Source: an uncultured Fretibacterium sp. | Lineage (GTDB): Bacteria > Synergistota > Synergistia > Synergistales > Aminobacteriaceae | NCBI GenBank assembly: GCA_946186205.1 | Contig: CAMHMH010000004.1 | Coordinates: 62,001 to 126,000, forward strand | Direction of reading: 5' to 3' | Length of the DNA stretch: 64,000 bases | Shown here: piece by piece, positions 52,304 to 61,324 of the stretch | Layout: every line of letters starts with the position of its first letter | How positions within the stretch are numbered: the stretch's first letter is position 1 | Position numbers and translations under genes: made by a program | Notes under the pieces: model-generated | What the model was told of the DNA's origin: nothing | The model's database searches: none | What the model saw: the letters and a program-made list of their open reading frames with translations, nothing else

Positions 52304-53593
52304 ATGAAAAAGTTTATGATCGTTTTGTTCCTTCTGATTACGGCGGGCGAGTCGTATTCGCTTCCCTCAAAATTTGACCTGCGCGAACATGGACGGGTAA
52401 CAAGCGTAAAGCATCAGGGAATCCCGGGACCTTGCTGGGTGTTCGCGGCGATCGGAGCGATGGAGTCTAACTGGCTGACGAAACGACTCGGAAAAGTGCC
52501 TGACCTTTCAGAATTGCAGATAGCGTTTTATTGTTACCGGGACGGAATGAAGCAACGAAATTTCACGTCGCGAATCAAATCGGGGACTCTCTCTCTTGAA
52601 GGCCAGGTATTTATGACAGTTGCAATGATGTCGAGACTCTCAGGGCCGACGGACGAAAAGAGTCTCCCATACTCAACGACGCTTGACGACTCGCAGAAGA
52701 GAGCATTAACCCGAAAAGCCCCGGAGAAATACAAACGCTCAATGAGACTCAGAGACGCATATTTTCTGTCAGGCAATAACACTCTCAATGACTCCGCAAA
52801 GAAATCATTAATCATGAATCACGGCGCAATAGTCGCAAGCATATACAGCGACCCTAACACCTATCACACAATCAGCAATCACTACACGTACTTCAACAAC
52901 ACGCACGGAAGGTCAACGAATCATGATGTGCTGTTAGCGGGATGGGATGATGATTTCCCGCGTGAAAATTTTTCCCCTCGTCCTGAGCGTAATGGAGCGT
53001 GGCTCGTCAAAAACTCCTGGGGAACAATGAGAGGCAGTGAGGGCGGTTACTTCTGGATGCCATATGAGCAATACAATACGGGCGGGACAGCTTTTATTGT
53101 TGAGAGGGACAACAAGAGGCTGAAGCATTACGGCCATGATGATTTGGGATTCTGCAAGTCCGCAAGATATTCATGGTGCGCGAACGTCTTTAAGGTTACG
53201 GGGAAAATGGAATCGCTGAAGGAAGTCTCATTCTACACGCTCATGAATAATTCAGCGTATGAAGTGTATGTGTATCATCACGGGAAAAAATTCCCTGCAC
53301 GGCCTGTTGACGGCGAAATAATAGCGAGCGTGAAAGGAACGCAGGAATATGCCGGGTATCACACAGTGAATCTTGACGAGAGATTTACGCTAAGAGAGGG
53401 CGAATATTTTTCGGTTGTTCTGAGATTGGCGGGTGGATTTGTTCCTGCTGAGATGAAAGTGAAAGGGTATTCAGAGAATGCAGAAGTGAATCGCAATGAG
53501 AGCTGGTTTTCTGCTGACGGCGTGAAGTGGACGGACGGAAAAAATATTGGGGCTAATGCGTGCGTGAAGGCGTTTAGTTTGTCGAGAATGTAG
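52304..53593 (+). CDS. Secreted C1-family (papain-like) cysteine peptidase
   Basis: 429 aa. Signal peptide MKKFMIVLFLLITAGESYS and no long propeptide. The mature enzyme starts at SKFDLREHGRVTSVKHQG. The catalytic Cys is in GPCWVFAAIGAMES, His in STNHDVLLAGWDDDF and Asn in WLVKNSWGTM. A C-terminal beta domain of about 130 residues (LKEVSFYTLMNNSAYEVYVYHHG) resembles the lectin-like domain often attached to such bacterial C1 peptidases. No CTERM signal. Divergent from the giant surface protein gene and possibly functionally linked. Confidence 0.88.
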   Translation: MKKFMIVLFLLITAGESYSLPSKFDLREHGRVTSVKHQGIPGPCWVFAAIGAMESNWLTKRLGKVPDLSELQIAFYCYRDGMKQRNFTSRIKSGTLSLEGQVFMTVAMMSRLSGPTDEKSLPYSTTLDDSQKRALTRKAPEKYKRSMRLRDAYFLSGNNTLNDSAKKSLIMNHGAIVASIYSDPNTYHTISNHYTYFNNTHGRSTNHDVLLAGWDDDFPRENFSPRPERNGAWLVKNSWGTMRGSEGGYFWMPYEQYNTGGTAFIVERDNKRLKHYGHDDLGFCKSARYSWCANVFKVTGKMESLKEVSFYTLMNNSAYEVYVYHHGKKFPARPVDGEIIASVKGTQEYAGYHTVNLDERFTLREGEYFSVVLRLAGGFVPAEMKVKGYSENAEVNRNESWFSADGVKWTDGKNIGANACVKAFSLSRM

Positions 53594-53618
53594 AAAAATT
53601 TTCCCCGTGAAAAAATTT

Positions 53619-53640
53619 TCCCCGTGAAATATTTGCGGGG
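53619..53640. terminator. Weak hairpin between the convergent peptidase and methylase genes
   Basis: CCCCG-tgaaatatttg-CGGGG, preceded by a duplicated AAAATTTTCCCCGTGAAA. It may terminate the peptidase transcript, but the T-tract is poor. Confidence 0.35.
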
Positions 53641-53641
53641 A

Positions 53642-54562
53642 TCATTTTGCTATTTCGTACTGAAAATTTGCGCTGAGTCTTTCCTTTGCTGTGATGATAT
53701 TTTGTGCTTCGATGTCAATTCCGATGTAGTGCCTTCTGAGATTCTTTGCAGCCGCGCATGTAGTTCCCGAACCCATGAAAGGATCTAACACAATCTGCCC
53801 TTCAAGAGTAACAAGAGAGATCAATAACTCCATCAGCTTCAGGGGCTTCTGCGCGATATGGAGTCCGCTGTCATTCTGCGAGGCCGCAACACGTATAATA
53901 TTGGAGCAAATATCATCGTGAGCGTTATATTTTGACATGGCCGACTCATTCCACGCGCCCAGCCCGTAATCTATAACGTTGTCCGCAATCGTTCCGCCAG
54001 TCCTGTAGGGCTTCTGAAACCATAATATTGGCTCAAACAACGGCCTCAAGTTTGCGACTCTCCAGCCTTCCCACTTTGCCGCGTTCTGTGAATCACCCCT
54101 GCGCCTGTATATTTCTGAGAGTCTCTGCGCCCGGTGAGGGGCATTATTTTTTTCCCATGAAAGCATATCCCTGAAAGTGAATCCGCAATCCTCAAGAGCC
54201 GTAATGCACCTGTGAGCGTAACGCCTTCCCGCAAAAATGAAGCATGTTCCGCCGGGCTTGAGCACACGAAGCCATGAACCCGCCCACGATTCGCACCATG
54301 ACTGATACTCGCGGGGTATGTTCTTGTCGGACTGACTCCAGCCGTTTAACGGTTTTCCCCTTCGCTTGAAGAGTCCGCCTCCTGAAACCTGAGCGGGTGA
54401 GCTTCCTCCGTATGCTGAATTTGTGTTGCTGTGAAGAATGTCCCAGTCTCCGCAGCCTATTCCGTAGGGTATATCTGAGATTATCGCGTGCACGAAATTT
54501 CCGGGAAATGTCTTTAGGATTTCGATTGAGTCGCCGTGTATGAGCGTGTCTATTTCTGTCAT
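53642..54562 (-). CDS. DNA methyltransferase, HindIII-type (N6-adenine) modification enzyme
   Basis: 306 aa. Catalytic motif ISDIPYGIGCGDWDILHSNTNSA near the N-terminus (a DIPY variant of DPPY), and the SAM-binding motif VLDPFMGSGTTCAAAKN near the C-terminus, so the order is that of beta-class methylases. SDIPYG and WDILH are as I remember M.HindIII. It would protect host DNA against the adjacent endonuclease. It overlaps that gene by 4 nt (ATGA). Confidence 0.85.
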   Translation of the reverse strand: MTEIDTLIHGDSIEILKTFPGNFVHAIISDIPYGIGCGDWDILHSNTNSAYGGSSPAQVSGGGLFKRRGKPLNGWSQSDKNIPREYQSWCESWAGSWLRVLKPGGTCFIFAGRRYAHRCITALEDCGFTFRDMLSWEKNNAPHRAQRLSEIYRRRGDSQNAAKWEGWRVANLRPLFEPILWFQKPYRTGGTIADNVIDYGLGAWNESAMSKYNAHDDICSNIIRVAASQNDSGLHIAQKPLKLMELLISLVTLEGQIVLDPFMGSGTTCAAAKNLRRHYIGIDIEAQNIITAKERLSANFQYEIAK

Positions 54563-55422
54563 GATATGCTCCTGACATAAGCGTCAATTTGACTCAGCTT
54601 CTCATTTATTTTCAGTGTGCTGATTAGTTCGTTTACTGCCTGTTCGCGTGAATAATTCCTGATATGTTCGATCCGTTCAAGCCAGTATGATTTTTCGAGT
54701 CCGCTCCGCTTTCTTATGTGTAATATTTGCGTCTTCAGTGAGTCATCAAAAACTTCACCGCCGATATTCAGAAAAACAGCAAGAAATTTATTGAAGTCCC
54801 GCATAAAACATTTCTTCATGTCAGACACAAGCACTTTATGAGAAAATTTGTCGCTGAAGTCCCATATTGTAGACAGGTTCAATTGTGGCGATTCGGTTAT
54901 TCCGTTCTCAAGAAGAAAAATGAGATGCTCCCAGCTTAACAGGCAAACGTTATTTGTGAGTGCCTGCGCGTAAATCTGGCTTGCCTTTGCGGGGTACTGG
55001 AAATACGGAGAACATAAAACGGCGTAATCATTATCCTTTTTCCATGATGACAACGCCGGAATCTTGAAGTCTTTCTGATTTTTCGCTGTTCTACTTAACC
55101 TGAATGCTTTAGCGTCCGCAACGAGCGTGTATCCGTAAATTTCTGACTCAGCTATAACATCAGCGGAGTCGGCGCGTTCATGAAGCACTGACGATTTTAG
55201 GCCGAGTTCACGAAATGCGCGGGACAAAACCATATCCGAAGCCTTTGAGAATAATTTTTCCCCCGTAGAATCGTGCGCTATAAATTCCGGGATGATTCCG
55301 ATTTGCCGGAGCGTGTCAATAAAATCTCCGTCCGAACTTATGCGGGACTCCAAAATTCCGCAGGTCTCGTAAAAATTTCTGCCCTCTGAATCTCTGATTA
55401 TCTCTAAAATATCGCTGAACAT
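54559..55422 (-). CDS. Type II restriction endonuclease, HindIII family
   Basis: 287 aa, near the 300 of HindIII. A PD-(D/E)xK-like core is visible: SADVIAESEIYGYTLVADAKAFRLSRTAKNQKDFKI, with Asp and DAK as likely metal-binding residues. The C-terminus (ISTLKINEKLSQIDAYVRS) is helical. Identification rests on this core and on the HindIII-like methylase translated together with it. The predicted target is AAGCTT, which I could not find anywhere in the window. Confidence 0.75.
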   Translation of the reverse strand: MFSDILEIIRDSEGRNFYETCGILESRISSDGDFIDTLRQIGIIPEFIAHDSTGEKLFSKASDMVLSRAFRELGLKSSVLHERADSADVIAESEIYGYTLVADAKAFRLSRTAKNQKDFKIPALSSWKKDNDYAVLCSPYFQYPAKASQIYAQALTNNVCLLSWEHLIFLLENGITESPQLNLSTIWDFSDKFSHKVLVSDMKKCFMRDFNKFLAVFLNIGGEVFDDSLKTQILHIRKRSGLEKSYWLERIEHIRNYSREQAVNELISTLKINEKLSQIDAYVRSIS

Positions 55423-55436
55423 TGCCGTAAAGTTAT

Positions 55437-55461
55437 CCCCCGGCGTTATGTTTACCGGGGG
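55437..55461 (-). terminator. Hairpin after valS
   Basis: Perfect CCCCCGG/CCGGGGG stem with an 11-nt loop, between valS and the endonuclease gene. It lacks a good T-tract, so termination may be partial and valS transcripts may read into the restriction genes. Confidence 0.5.
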
Positions 55462-55470
55462 AATCTCTCA

Positions 55471-58137
55471 TCATTTGCTCAAACTCTCAAGATTTGCTTT
55501 CAGTCTCTCAATCTGCGCTTTGCCTTCCGAAACTTTTCCGCGTTCCTTCTCGACAACTTCAGCGGGAGCGCGTGAAACAAAATCGGCCTTGCTGAGTCTT
55601 GCCTCGCTTGATGATACAGCCTTCATGATTGATGCTATTTCTTTCTCAAGCCTCGCAATCTCTTCCGGCACATCAAGAACATCACCCACAGGCAATTTCA
55701 CTTCACAATCTCCGCAGACGCTCGACAATGAAGGCCCGTATGTCCATTCCGGCGAAGGAGCTTCAAGAATTACATCATCAACCTTGCAGAGTCCCTCAAC
55801 CTGATTCAGACATGCTCGCAAAATTTTAGCGGTCTTTGTGTCATTGGCGACCCGGATCACAGCGCGGGTGAGTCTCTTCTGCGGCGGTACGTGAGCTTCA
55901 GCCCGGAGATTTCGCAATGTCCTCACAATTTCCTGCAACACTCTCATATCGTCAACAGCTCCGGAAAATTCGTACTCCTTCACAGGCTCAGGCCATGAAG
56001 ACCGCATAATATAGTCATCGTTAAATCCGAACGCCGACCACAATTCCTCAGTGATGAAAGGTATGAACGGGTGCAGAAGAGGCAATACAGTCCTGAACAC
56101 GTGCTCGATTACTCCCTGAGTCGTTTGCTTCCTCGCGTCGCCCTCATCACCTTTTAACGCAGGCTTCGACATCTCCACATACCAGTCGCACAAATCGCCC
56201 CACACGAAATCATAGAGTCCACGCGCCGCCGTCCCTATGTCGTAGGAGTCAATCTGTTCACGGACACTCCGCGCCATTTCCTGAGTCCGTGCGAGTATGA
56301 ACTTGTCATGAAGCTGCAACTGAGTCGGGTCAATTTCTCTCACATCGTCATCAAGATTCATGAGCGCGAATCGTGAGGCGTTCCACAATTTATTCATGAA
56401 GAATCTGTATGTCTCGATTCGTGTTGACGAAAGAAGAATGTCCCGGCCCTGAACCGACAACGCAGCAAGTGTCATCCTCAGCGCGTCAGCTCCGTACTTC
56501 TCAATCATCACAAGAGGGTCTATAACGTTGCCCTTTGTCTTGCTCATCTTCTTTCCATGCTCATCACGAATCAGCGAGTGAATATATACGTCCCTGAATG
56601 GAACATCGCCCATAAATTCGAGTCCCATCATTATCATTCTCGCTACCCAGAAAAATATTATGTCGAATCCCGTTACCATTAATGACGTGGGATAAAAGTA
56701 TTTCAGCTCCGGGGCGTTGTCAGGCCATCCCATTGTCGAGAAAGGCCAAAGCGCAGAACTGAACCACGTATCAAGAACATCACTTTCTTGTTCTATGTTG
56801 TGGCTGTGGCAATGCTCGCATTCTGTCGGATCAATCTCGGCAACCGTAATGTGTCCGCAGTCTTTGCACTCCCACGCAGGTATACGATGACCCCACCACA
56901 GCTGACGCGAAATGCACCAGTCCCGGATATTTTCCATCCAGTTAAAGTATGTCTTCTCCCATTGAGACGGAGTCCACTTGATTCGGCCATCCTTCACCGC
57001 CTGCACTCCGCGTTCTGCAAGAGGCTTAGTCTTCACAAACCACTGCTCCGACAAATACGGCTCTACAGTTGTTCCGCAGCGCTGGCAATGTCCTACTGAG
57101 TGCGTGATTTTCTCAACCTTCACAAGAAGCCCGGACTCTTCAAGGTCTTTTGCTGACTCTTTGCGGGCTTGCTCGATTGTCATACCTTTATATTTCCCGG
57201 CGTTCTCGTTCATTATTCCTCGTGAGTCGATGACCTGTATTTGTTCGAGGTTGTGATTCAGTCCCACAAGAAAATCATTCGGGTCATGAGCCGGCGTAAT
57301 CTTCACACAGCCCGTGCCAAACTCAGGGTCTACCATGTTGTCCTCGATTATCGGTATCACTCTGTCAGTTAATGGGACTCGCACATGCTTGCCGATTAAG
57401 TGCTTGTATTTCTCCGAGCGCGGGTGTACTGCTATTGCTACGTCGCCTATTATCGTTTCGGGGCGCGTTGTTGCTACGAGGATATAGCCTTCCGCGTCCG
57501 TCAATGGGTACTGAACGTAGTAGAAATTTCCGGGCTGGTCTTCATACTCGACTTCAAGATCTGAGATTGCCGTTGCACAGCGAGGACACCAATTCACAAT
57601 ATATTTTCCCCTGTAGATTAGTCCCTTCTGATACAGTCTCACGAAAACAGCACGCACTGCCCGCGATAATCCCTCGTCAAGCGTAAACCTTTCGCGCCTC
57701 CAGTCGCAGGAATTTCCGAGTCTCTTCATCTGCTCAATGATTCGTGAGCCGTAAACTTTCTTCCATTCCCATACCTTTTTGACGAACTCATCACGCCCCA
57801 AATCGTAGCGGGATATTCCCTTTTTGGCTAAATCTTTCTCAACGACATTCTGAGTCGCTATTCCGGCGTGGTCAGTCCCAGGAAGCCACAATACGCTGTA
57901 GCCTTCCATGCGCTTCGTACGGCACATAATATCCTGAAACGTGTGGTCGAATGCGTGTCCCACATGAAGAGAACCTGTTACGTTCGGCGGGGGGATTACG
58001 ATTGAGAATGCTTTTGCGTCAGGGTTGATTTCCGCGTTGAAGAGGCCGTGAGCTATCCATTCAGAATACCATTTCTGCTCGATGTTGTCCGGCGTATAGC
58101 TCTTGTCTAAGTTCCTGTTTCGTTTCCTTGTTGTCAT
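55471..58137 (-). CDS. valS: Valyl-tRNA synthetase
   Basis: 888-aa class I synthetase. HIGH-type motif in PPPNVTGSLHVGHAFDHTFQD, editing domain around VATTRPETIIGDVAIAVHP, KMSKS as KMSKTKGNVIDP, and a C-terminal coiled coil (PEEIARLEKEIASIMKAV) typical of ValRS. AGGAGGAAAAATG start. It is 8 nt after the aldolase gene. Confidence 0.97.
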   Translation of the reverse strand: MTTRKRNRNLDKSYTPDNIEQKWYSEWIAHGLFNAEINPDAKAFSIVIPPPNVTGSLHVGHAFDHTFQDIMCRTKRMEGYSVLWLPGTDHAGIATQNVVEKDLAKKGISRYDLGRDEFVKKVWEWKKVYGSRIIEQMKRLGNSCDWRRERFTLDEGLSRAVRAVFVRLYQKGLIYRGKYIVNWCPRCATAISDLEVEYEDQPGNFYYVQYPLTDAEGYILVATTRPETIIGDVAIAVHPRSEKYKHLIGKHVRVPLTDRVIPIIEDNMVDPEFGTGCVKITPAHDPNDFLVGLNHNLEQIQVIDSRGIMNENAGKYKGMTIEQARKESAKDLEESGLLVKVEKITHSVGHCQRCGTTVEPYLSEQWFVKTKPLAERGVQAVKDGRIKWTPSQWEKTYFNWMENIRDWCISRQLWWGHRIPAWECKDCGHITVAEIDPTECEHCHSHNIEQESDVLDTWFSSALWPFSTMGWPDNAPELKYFYPTSLMVTGFDIIFFWVARMIMMGLEFMGDVPFRDVYIHSLIRDEHGKKMSKTKGNVIDPLVMIEKYGADALRMTLAALSVQGRDILLSSTRIETYRFFMNKLWNASRFALMNLDDDVREIDPTQLQLHDKFILARTQEMARSVREQIDSYDIGTAARGLYDFVWGDLCDWYVEMSKPALKGDEGDARKQTTQGVIEHVFRTVLPLLHPFIPFITEELWSAFGFNDDYIMRSSWPEPVKEYEFSGAVDDMRVLQEIVRTLRNLRAEAHVPPQKRLTRAVIRVANDTKTAKILRACLNQVEGLCKVDDVILEAPSPEWTYGPSLSSVCGDCEVKLPVGDVLDVPEEIARLEKEIASIMKAVSSSEARLSKADFVSRAPAEVVEKERGKVSEGKAQIERLKANLESLSK

Positions 58138-58145
58138 TTTTCCTC

Positions 58146-59189
58146 CTATAGTTGATGGATTGCATGTATTAGTTCGCTGATATTCTCATCAGTTGTTGCC
58201 CAGCTCGTGCAGAATCTTACGGCTAATCGTCCATCGCTTAACGGCTGCCACGACTCATAGCTGAATTTCGCGGACAATGATTCATTCTGCTGACGTGTCA
58301 AAATCGGGAACTGCTGATTTGTCGGTGAGTCGATAAGGAACGGTATATTACGCTCCGAGAATGCCCGCTTGATTTTCATCGCCTGAATATTTGCGTGTTC
58401 TGCATTCCTGTAAAATAATCCGTCCTCAAATAATACTTCAAACTGAAGCCCTAAGAGCCTTCCTTTTGCGAGCAATCCTCCCTGCTGCTTGATGATTGTC
58501 GTAAAGTGCTTGAGATTAACTCTCTCAGGATTCGGAAATACTACAGCTTCACCGAGCAATGCACCGTTCTTTGTCCCTCCAATGTAAAACACGTCGCACA
58601 ATTCCGCAATGTCATTCATGGCCATATCGGAAGCACTTGACGTTAATCCCGTTCCAAGCCTCGCGCCGTCAATGAATAACCGCAATCCGTAATCATCACA
58701 TACCCGCCGAATCTCCGTTAGCTGTGATTTACTGTAGACCGTCCCAAGCTCAGAAGAATACGACACATACACAAGCCCCGGCTGAACCATATGCTCATTC
58801 GTCGGATCTGCCCTGAATGCCTCCATGTATCGCCGCAAGTCCTCAGCGTCAAGAAGTCCGTCATGACCCGCGAGCGTCAAAACTTTGTGGCCTGTCGACT
58901 CAATCGCCCCGGACTCGTGAACGTTAATATGTCCCGTTGAGGCCGCTATTACTCCCTCGCAGGGTGAAAGCAAATGTTTTATCACCGTCGTGTTAGTCTG
59001 AGTCCCTCCGGCCATGAAGTAAACCGCTGACTCAGGCCTGCCAATCTCACGCCGTATTAGCTCCTTTGCGCGTGAACAGTGAGAGTCTTCCCCGTAGCCT
59101 GATGTCTGCTCAAGGTTCGTTGAGAGTAAACGCTCTAAAATTTCCGGCGATGCTCCCTCCTGATAGTCAGTCTCAAATTTTATCCTCAT
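58146..59189 (-). CDS. Low-specificity L-threonine aldolase family (beta-eliminating lyase)
   Basis: 347-aa fold-type I PLP enzyme. Features are YGEDSHCSRAKELI, FMAGGTQTNTTVI, LFIDGARLG and the PLP lysine in DVFYIGGTKNGALLGEA. It cleaves threonine or allo-threonine to glycine and acetaldehyde, although specificity is not readable. Its ATG overlaps the nucleosidase stop, so the two genes are coupled. Confidence 0.88.
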   Translation of the reverse strand: MRIKFETDYQEGASPEILERLLSTNLEQTSGYGEDSHCSRAKELIRREIGRPESAVYFMAGGTQTNTTVIKHLLSPCEGVIAASTGHINVHESGAIESTGHKVLTLAGHDGLLDAEDLRRYMEAFRADPTNEHMVQPGLVYVSYSSELGTVYSKSQLTEIRRVCDDYGLRLFIDGARLGTGLTSSASDMAMNDIAELCDVFYIGGTKNGALLGEAVVFPNPERVNLKHFTTIIKQQGGLLAKGRLLGLQFEVLFEDGLFYRNAEHANIQAMKIKRAFSERNIPFLIDSPTNQQFPILTRQQNESLSAKFSYESWQPLSDGRLAVRFCTSWATTDENISELIHAIHQL

Positions 59190-60016
59190 CGATTCATCTC
59201 CCCTATATACTTCTTCACAATCTCAATCACAAACTTCTGGCAGTCATGGCCGAGTTCGGGTATAAATCCTTCACAAGTCAGCGCAGAGTTTGAGATTATA
59301 CGCACCCCCAAGAACGGAACACCGTAAATCCTGCACACTTTAGCCACCGTGAATGTCTCCATTCCCTCGCATGATGAGCCGTACTTCTCGTGAAGGAATA
59401 ATATATTGTCGACTCTGTTCTCCCATGAGTCATATGTCGCTATTCTCCCTTCAGCAATTTTCCCGCCTGAATATTTCCCCTTCACAGCCAAAGCTGAAGC
59501 CTTCAGTTTCTCGTCAGCAGGAAGAAACGTAATCTCTTCTCCGTTCTCGTACTCGTCGTAAAAATTAACGTCAAGAAGATTTATATCACGGTAATTTACT
59601 CCCTCACCTTTTGCGCTTGGCACTGCCTTCCATGCTGAGGCATTGAAGCAGTCTGACGCTATCACAATATCGCCCCGACTCAATTCCGGGTCATGTCCTC
59701 CAGCCGTACCCTGATTGATCACTGCGCACGGCCTGAATGTCTCAATCGCAAGTGCTGTTGACACGGAAGCATTCACTCCCCCGCAGCGCGTTACGCTCAC
59801 AACAACGGGATAACCGTCAATCTTCCCGGCTGCGTAATGCCAGTGCCCTATAGTTACGTCATGCGAGTCATCAAGCGATGAGATAAGAATATCCGTCTCA
59901 ATCTTCATTGCTCCCTGAATCAAAACGGGACGTGATTCGCTCTCATACAATGGCAATGACTCAGAACAGCCGCATAAACATAACAGCACCGCTAAAATTA
60001 TTGCTGTCTTCCTCAT
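59186..60016 (-). CDS. Lipoprotein of the MTA/SAH nucleosidase (purine phosphorylase) family
   Basis: 276 aa from ATG 60016; AGAGGG precedes it, and the track's TTG is upstream of that site. A lipoprotein signal with lipobox LCLCGCS is present, so the protein should sit lipid-anchored outside the cytoplasm. The body has the nucleosidase pattern: VSVTRCGGVNASVSTALAI, NQGTAGGHDPELSRGDIV and the SCEGMETFTVAKVC segment with the ribose-binding ME. An exported nucleosidase is unusual and could scavenge nucleosides. Heads the unit with threonine aldolase and valS. Confidence 0.82.
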   Translation of the reverse strand: MRKTAIILAVLLCLCGCSESLPLYESESRPVLIQGAMKIETDILISSLDDSHDVTIGHWHYAAGKIDGYPVVVSVTRCGGVNASVSTALAIETFRPCAVINQGTAGGHDPELSRGDIVIASDCFNASAWKAVPSAKGEGVNYRDINLLDVNFYDEYENGEEITFLPADEKLKASALAVKGKYSGGKIAEGRIATYDSWENRVDNILFLHEKYGSSCEGMETFTVAKVCRIYGVPFLGVRIISNSALTCEGFIPELGHDCQKFVIEIVKKYIGEMNR

Positions 60017-60083
60017 AATAAGCCCTCTTTCTTTCAAGTGTGAAGATATAATACTACATAAATTTCTTCATGCCCGAATTCGT

Positions 60084-60120
60084 AATTGTAAACTAAAATT
60101 TGCTTCCTCAGTTTACAATT
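60084..60120. promoter_or_regulatory. 11-bp inverted repeat, possible operator
   Basis: AATTGTAAACT (60084-60094) and AGTTTACAATT (60110-60120) are perfect complements separated by 15 nt, midway between the divergent nucleosidase and TRAP operons. It could be a regulator site or an RNA hairpin. Confidence 0.45.
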
Positions 60121-60176
60121 TACAGATGAAAAATTAATGCACTCGGTTTGCTTCTTTTGAAACAAGCACTTTGATT

Positions 60177-60206
60177 TATTGCCATTATCCCCATTTAGAA
60201 TATAAT
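60177..60206 (+). promoter_or_regulatory. Candidate sigma-70 promoter for the TRAP operon
   Basis: TTATTG (60177-60182), 18 nt, TATAAT (60201-60206), 48 nt before the dctP ATG, which has a strong AGGAGGT. The -35 box is poor. Confidence 0.4.
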
Positions 60207-60253
60207 AAATTTATCTCAATAATTTTTTTTTCACTCTAGGAGGTATTCTTTCT

Positions 60254-61252
60254 ATGCAAAGAAAATTTTTCTTCGCACTCGTTTTTGCGTTGCTCCTTAT
60301 CTCCTCAGCAACAGCTTCCGCCGCGCAGTATAACATTGTCGTGACTCACATCGTCGATGAGACTCACTCATGGCACAAAGCCTGCGAGTTCTTCAAACAG
60401 GAAGTCGAAAAGCGTTCGGAAGGAAAAATAGCCGTAACAGTTTACCCGAACAGCCAGCTCGGAAATGAGATCGACACGATTCAGTCAGCCTTGACGGGCG
60501 GAGGAGTCGACGTTGTAATCACCGGCGAGTCAATGATGACCTATGTCCCTGAGCTCGGTATACTCGGAGTGCCTTACCTTATGACGAGTGACGCACATGT
60601 TGAGGCGGTTGCAGGCGGTGAGATAGGCAAAGAGATCGAAAACTTAATGCTGATGGACGGAGCCGGATTCAGGTGTCTTGCGTATTTCGTGAGAGGCCCG
60701 CGAGATGTTACAGCCAACAAGGCAATAAGGACTCCTGACGACATCAAAGGAATGATTATCCGCACTCCTGCTTCAACAATTACTGTCTCAACGTTCGAGG
60801 CATTCGGAGCAAAGCCCACGCCTATGGCATTCTCAGAAGTTTTCACGAGCCTTCAGAGCGGAACGATTCAGGGTCAGGAGAATCCTCTTGCCATGATAAA
60901 GTCAGGGAACTTCTACGAGGTTCAGAAGTTTTTGTGCAAGACCGAACATCTGCGCACGTGGCTTTATTTCGCAATGTCAGAGCAAAGCTATCAGGCACTT
61001 CCCGCAGACCTTCAGAAGATCGTGAGCGAAGTCGGAAAAGAGATGCAGAAATATGAGCATGAATTGTTCCTCAAGGATGAAGCAGAGCTTGAAGGCTTCC
61101 TCGCTTCAAAGGGAATGACGATTGTGAATGACGTTGACCAGGCAGCATTCGCAAAACTTGCTGACGGCGCAATGCAAAAGCTCATGGCCGGAGAATATAA
61201 ATACCTCAAGCCCCTTTACGACAAAATCAAAGCCGCTGAACCCAAAAAGTAA
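60254..61252 (+). CDS. dctP: TRAP transporter substrate-binding protein DctP
   Basis: 332 aa. Signal peptide MQRKFFFALVFALLLISSATASA, then the DctP fold: FKQEVEKRSEGKIAVTVYPNSQLG, the substrate-carboxylate Arg in MIIRTPAS, and FTSLQSGTIQGQENP. It captures an organic acid (sugar acid or C4-type) in the periplasm for DctQM. The ligand is not predictable here, although the downstream polyol/sugar-acid dehydrogenase hints at a sugar acid. Confidence 0.93.
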   Translation: MQRKFFFALVFALLLISSATASAAQYNIVVTHIVDETHSWHKACEFFKQEVEKRSEGKIAVTVYPNSQLGNEIDTIQSALTGGGVDVVITGESMMTYVPELGILGVPYLMTSDAHVEAVAGGEIGKEIENLMLMDGAGFRCLAYFVRGPRDVTANKAIRTPDDIKGMIIRTPASTITVSTFEAFGAKPTPMAFSEVFTSLQSGTIQGQENPLAMIKSGNFYEVQKFLCKTEHLRTWLYFAMSEQSYQALPADLQKIVSEVGKEMQKYEHELFLKDEAELEGFLASKGMTIVNDVDQAAFAKLADGAMQKLMAGEYKYLKPLYDKIKAAEPKK

Positions 61253-61260
61253 AATCAATT

Positions 61261-61304
61261 TCCCGGTGTAAGAGACAAAACAAAATCTCCTGCGCCGGGA
61301 TTTT
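61261..61304 (+). other. Intercistronic hairpin between dctP and dctQ
   Basis: TCCCGGTGTAAGAGA-caaaacaaaa-TCTCCTGCGCCGGGA pairs over about 14 positions with G-U pairs and one mismatch, then only TTTT. Such stems after binding-protein genes commonly stabilise the upstream message or cause partial termination, which favours more DctP than DctQM. Confidence 0.6.
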
Positions 61305-61324
61305 CATATGAAGGAGCGTTAATC

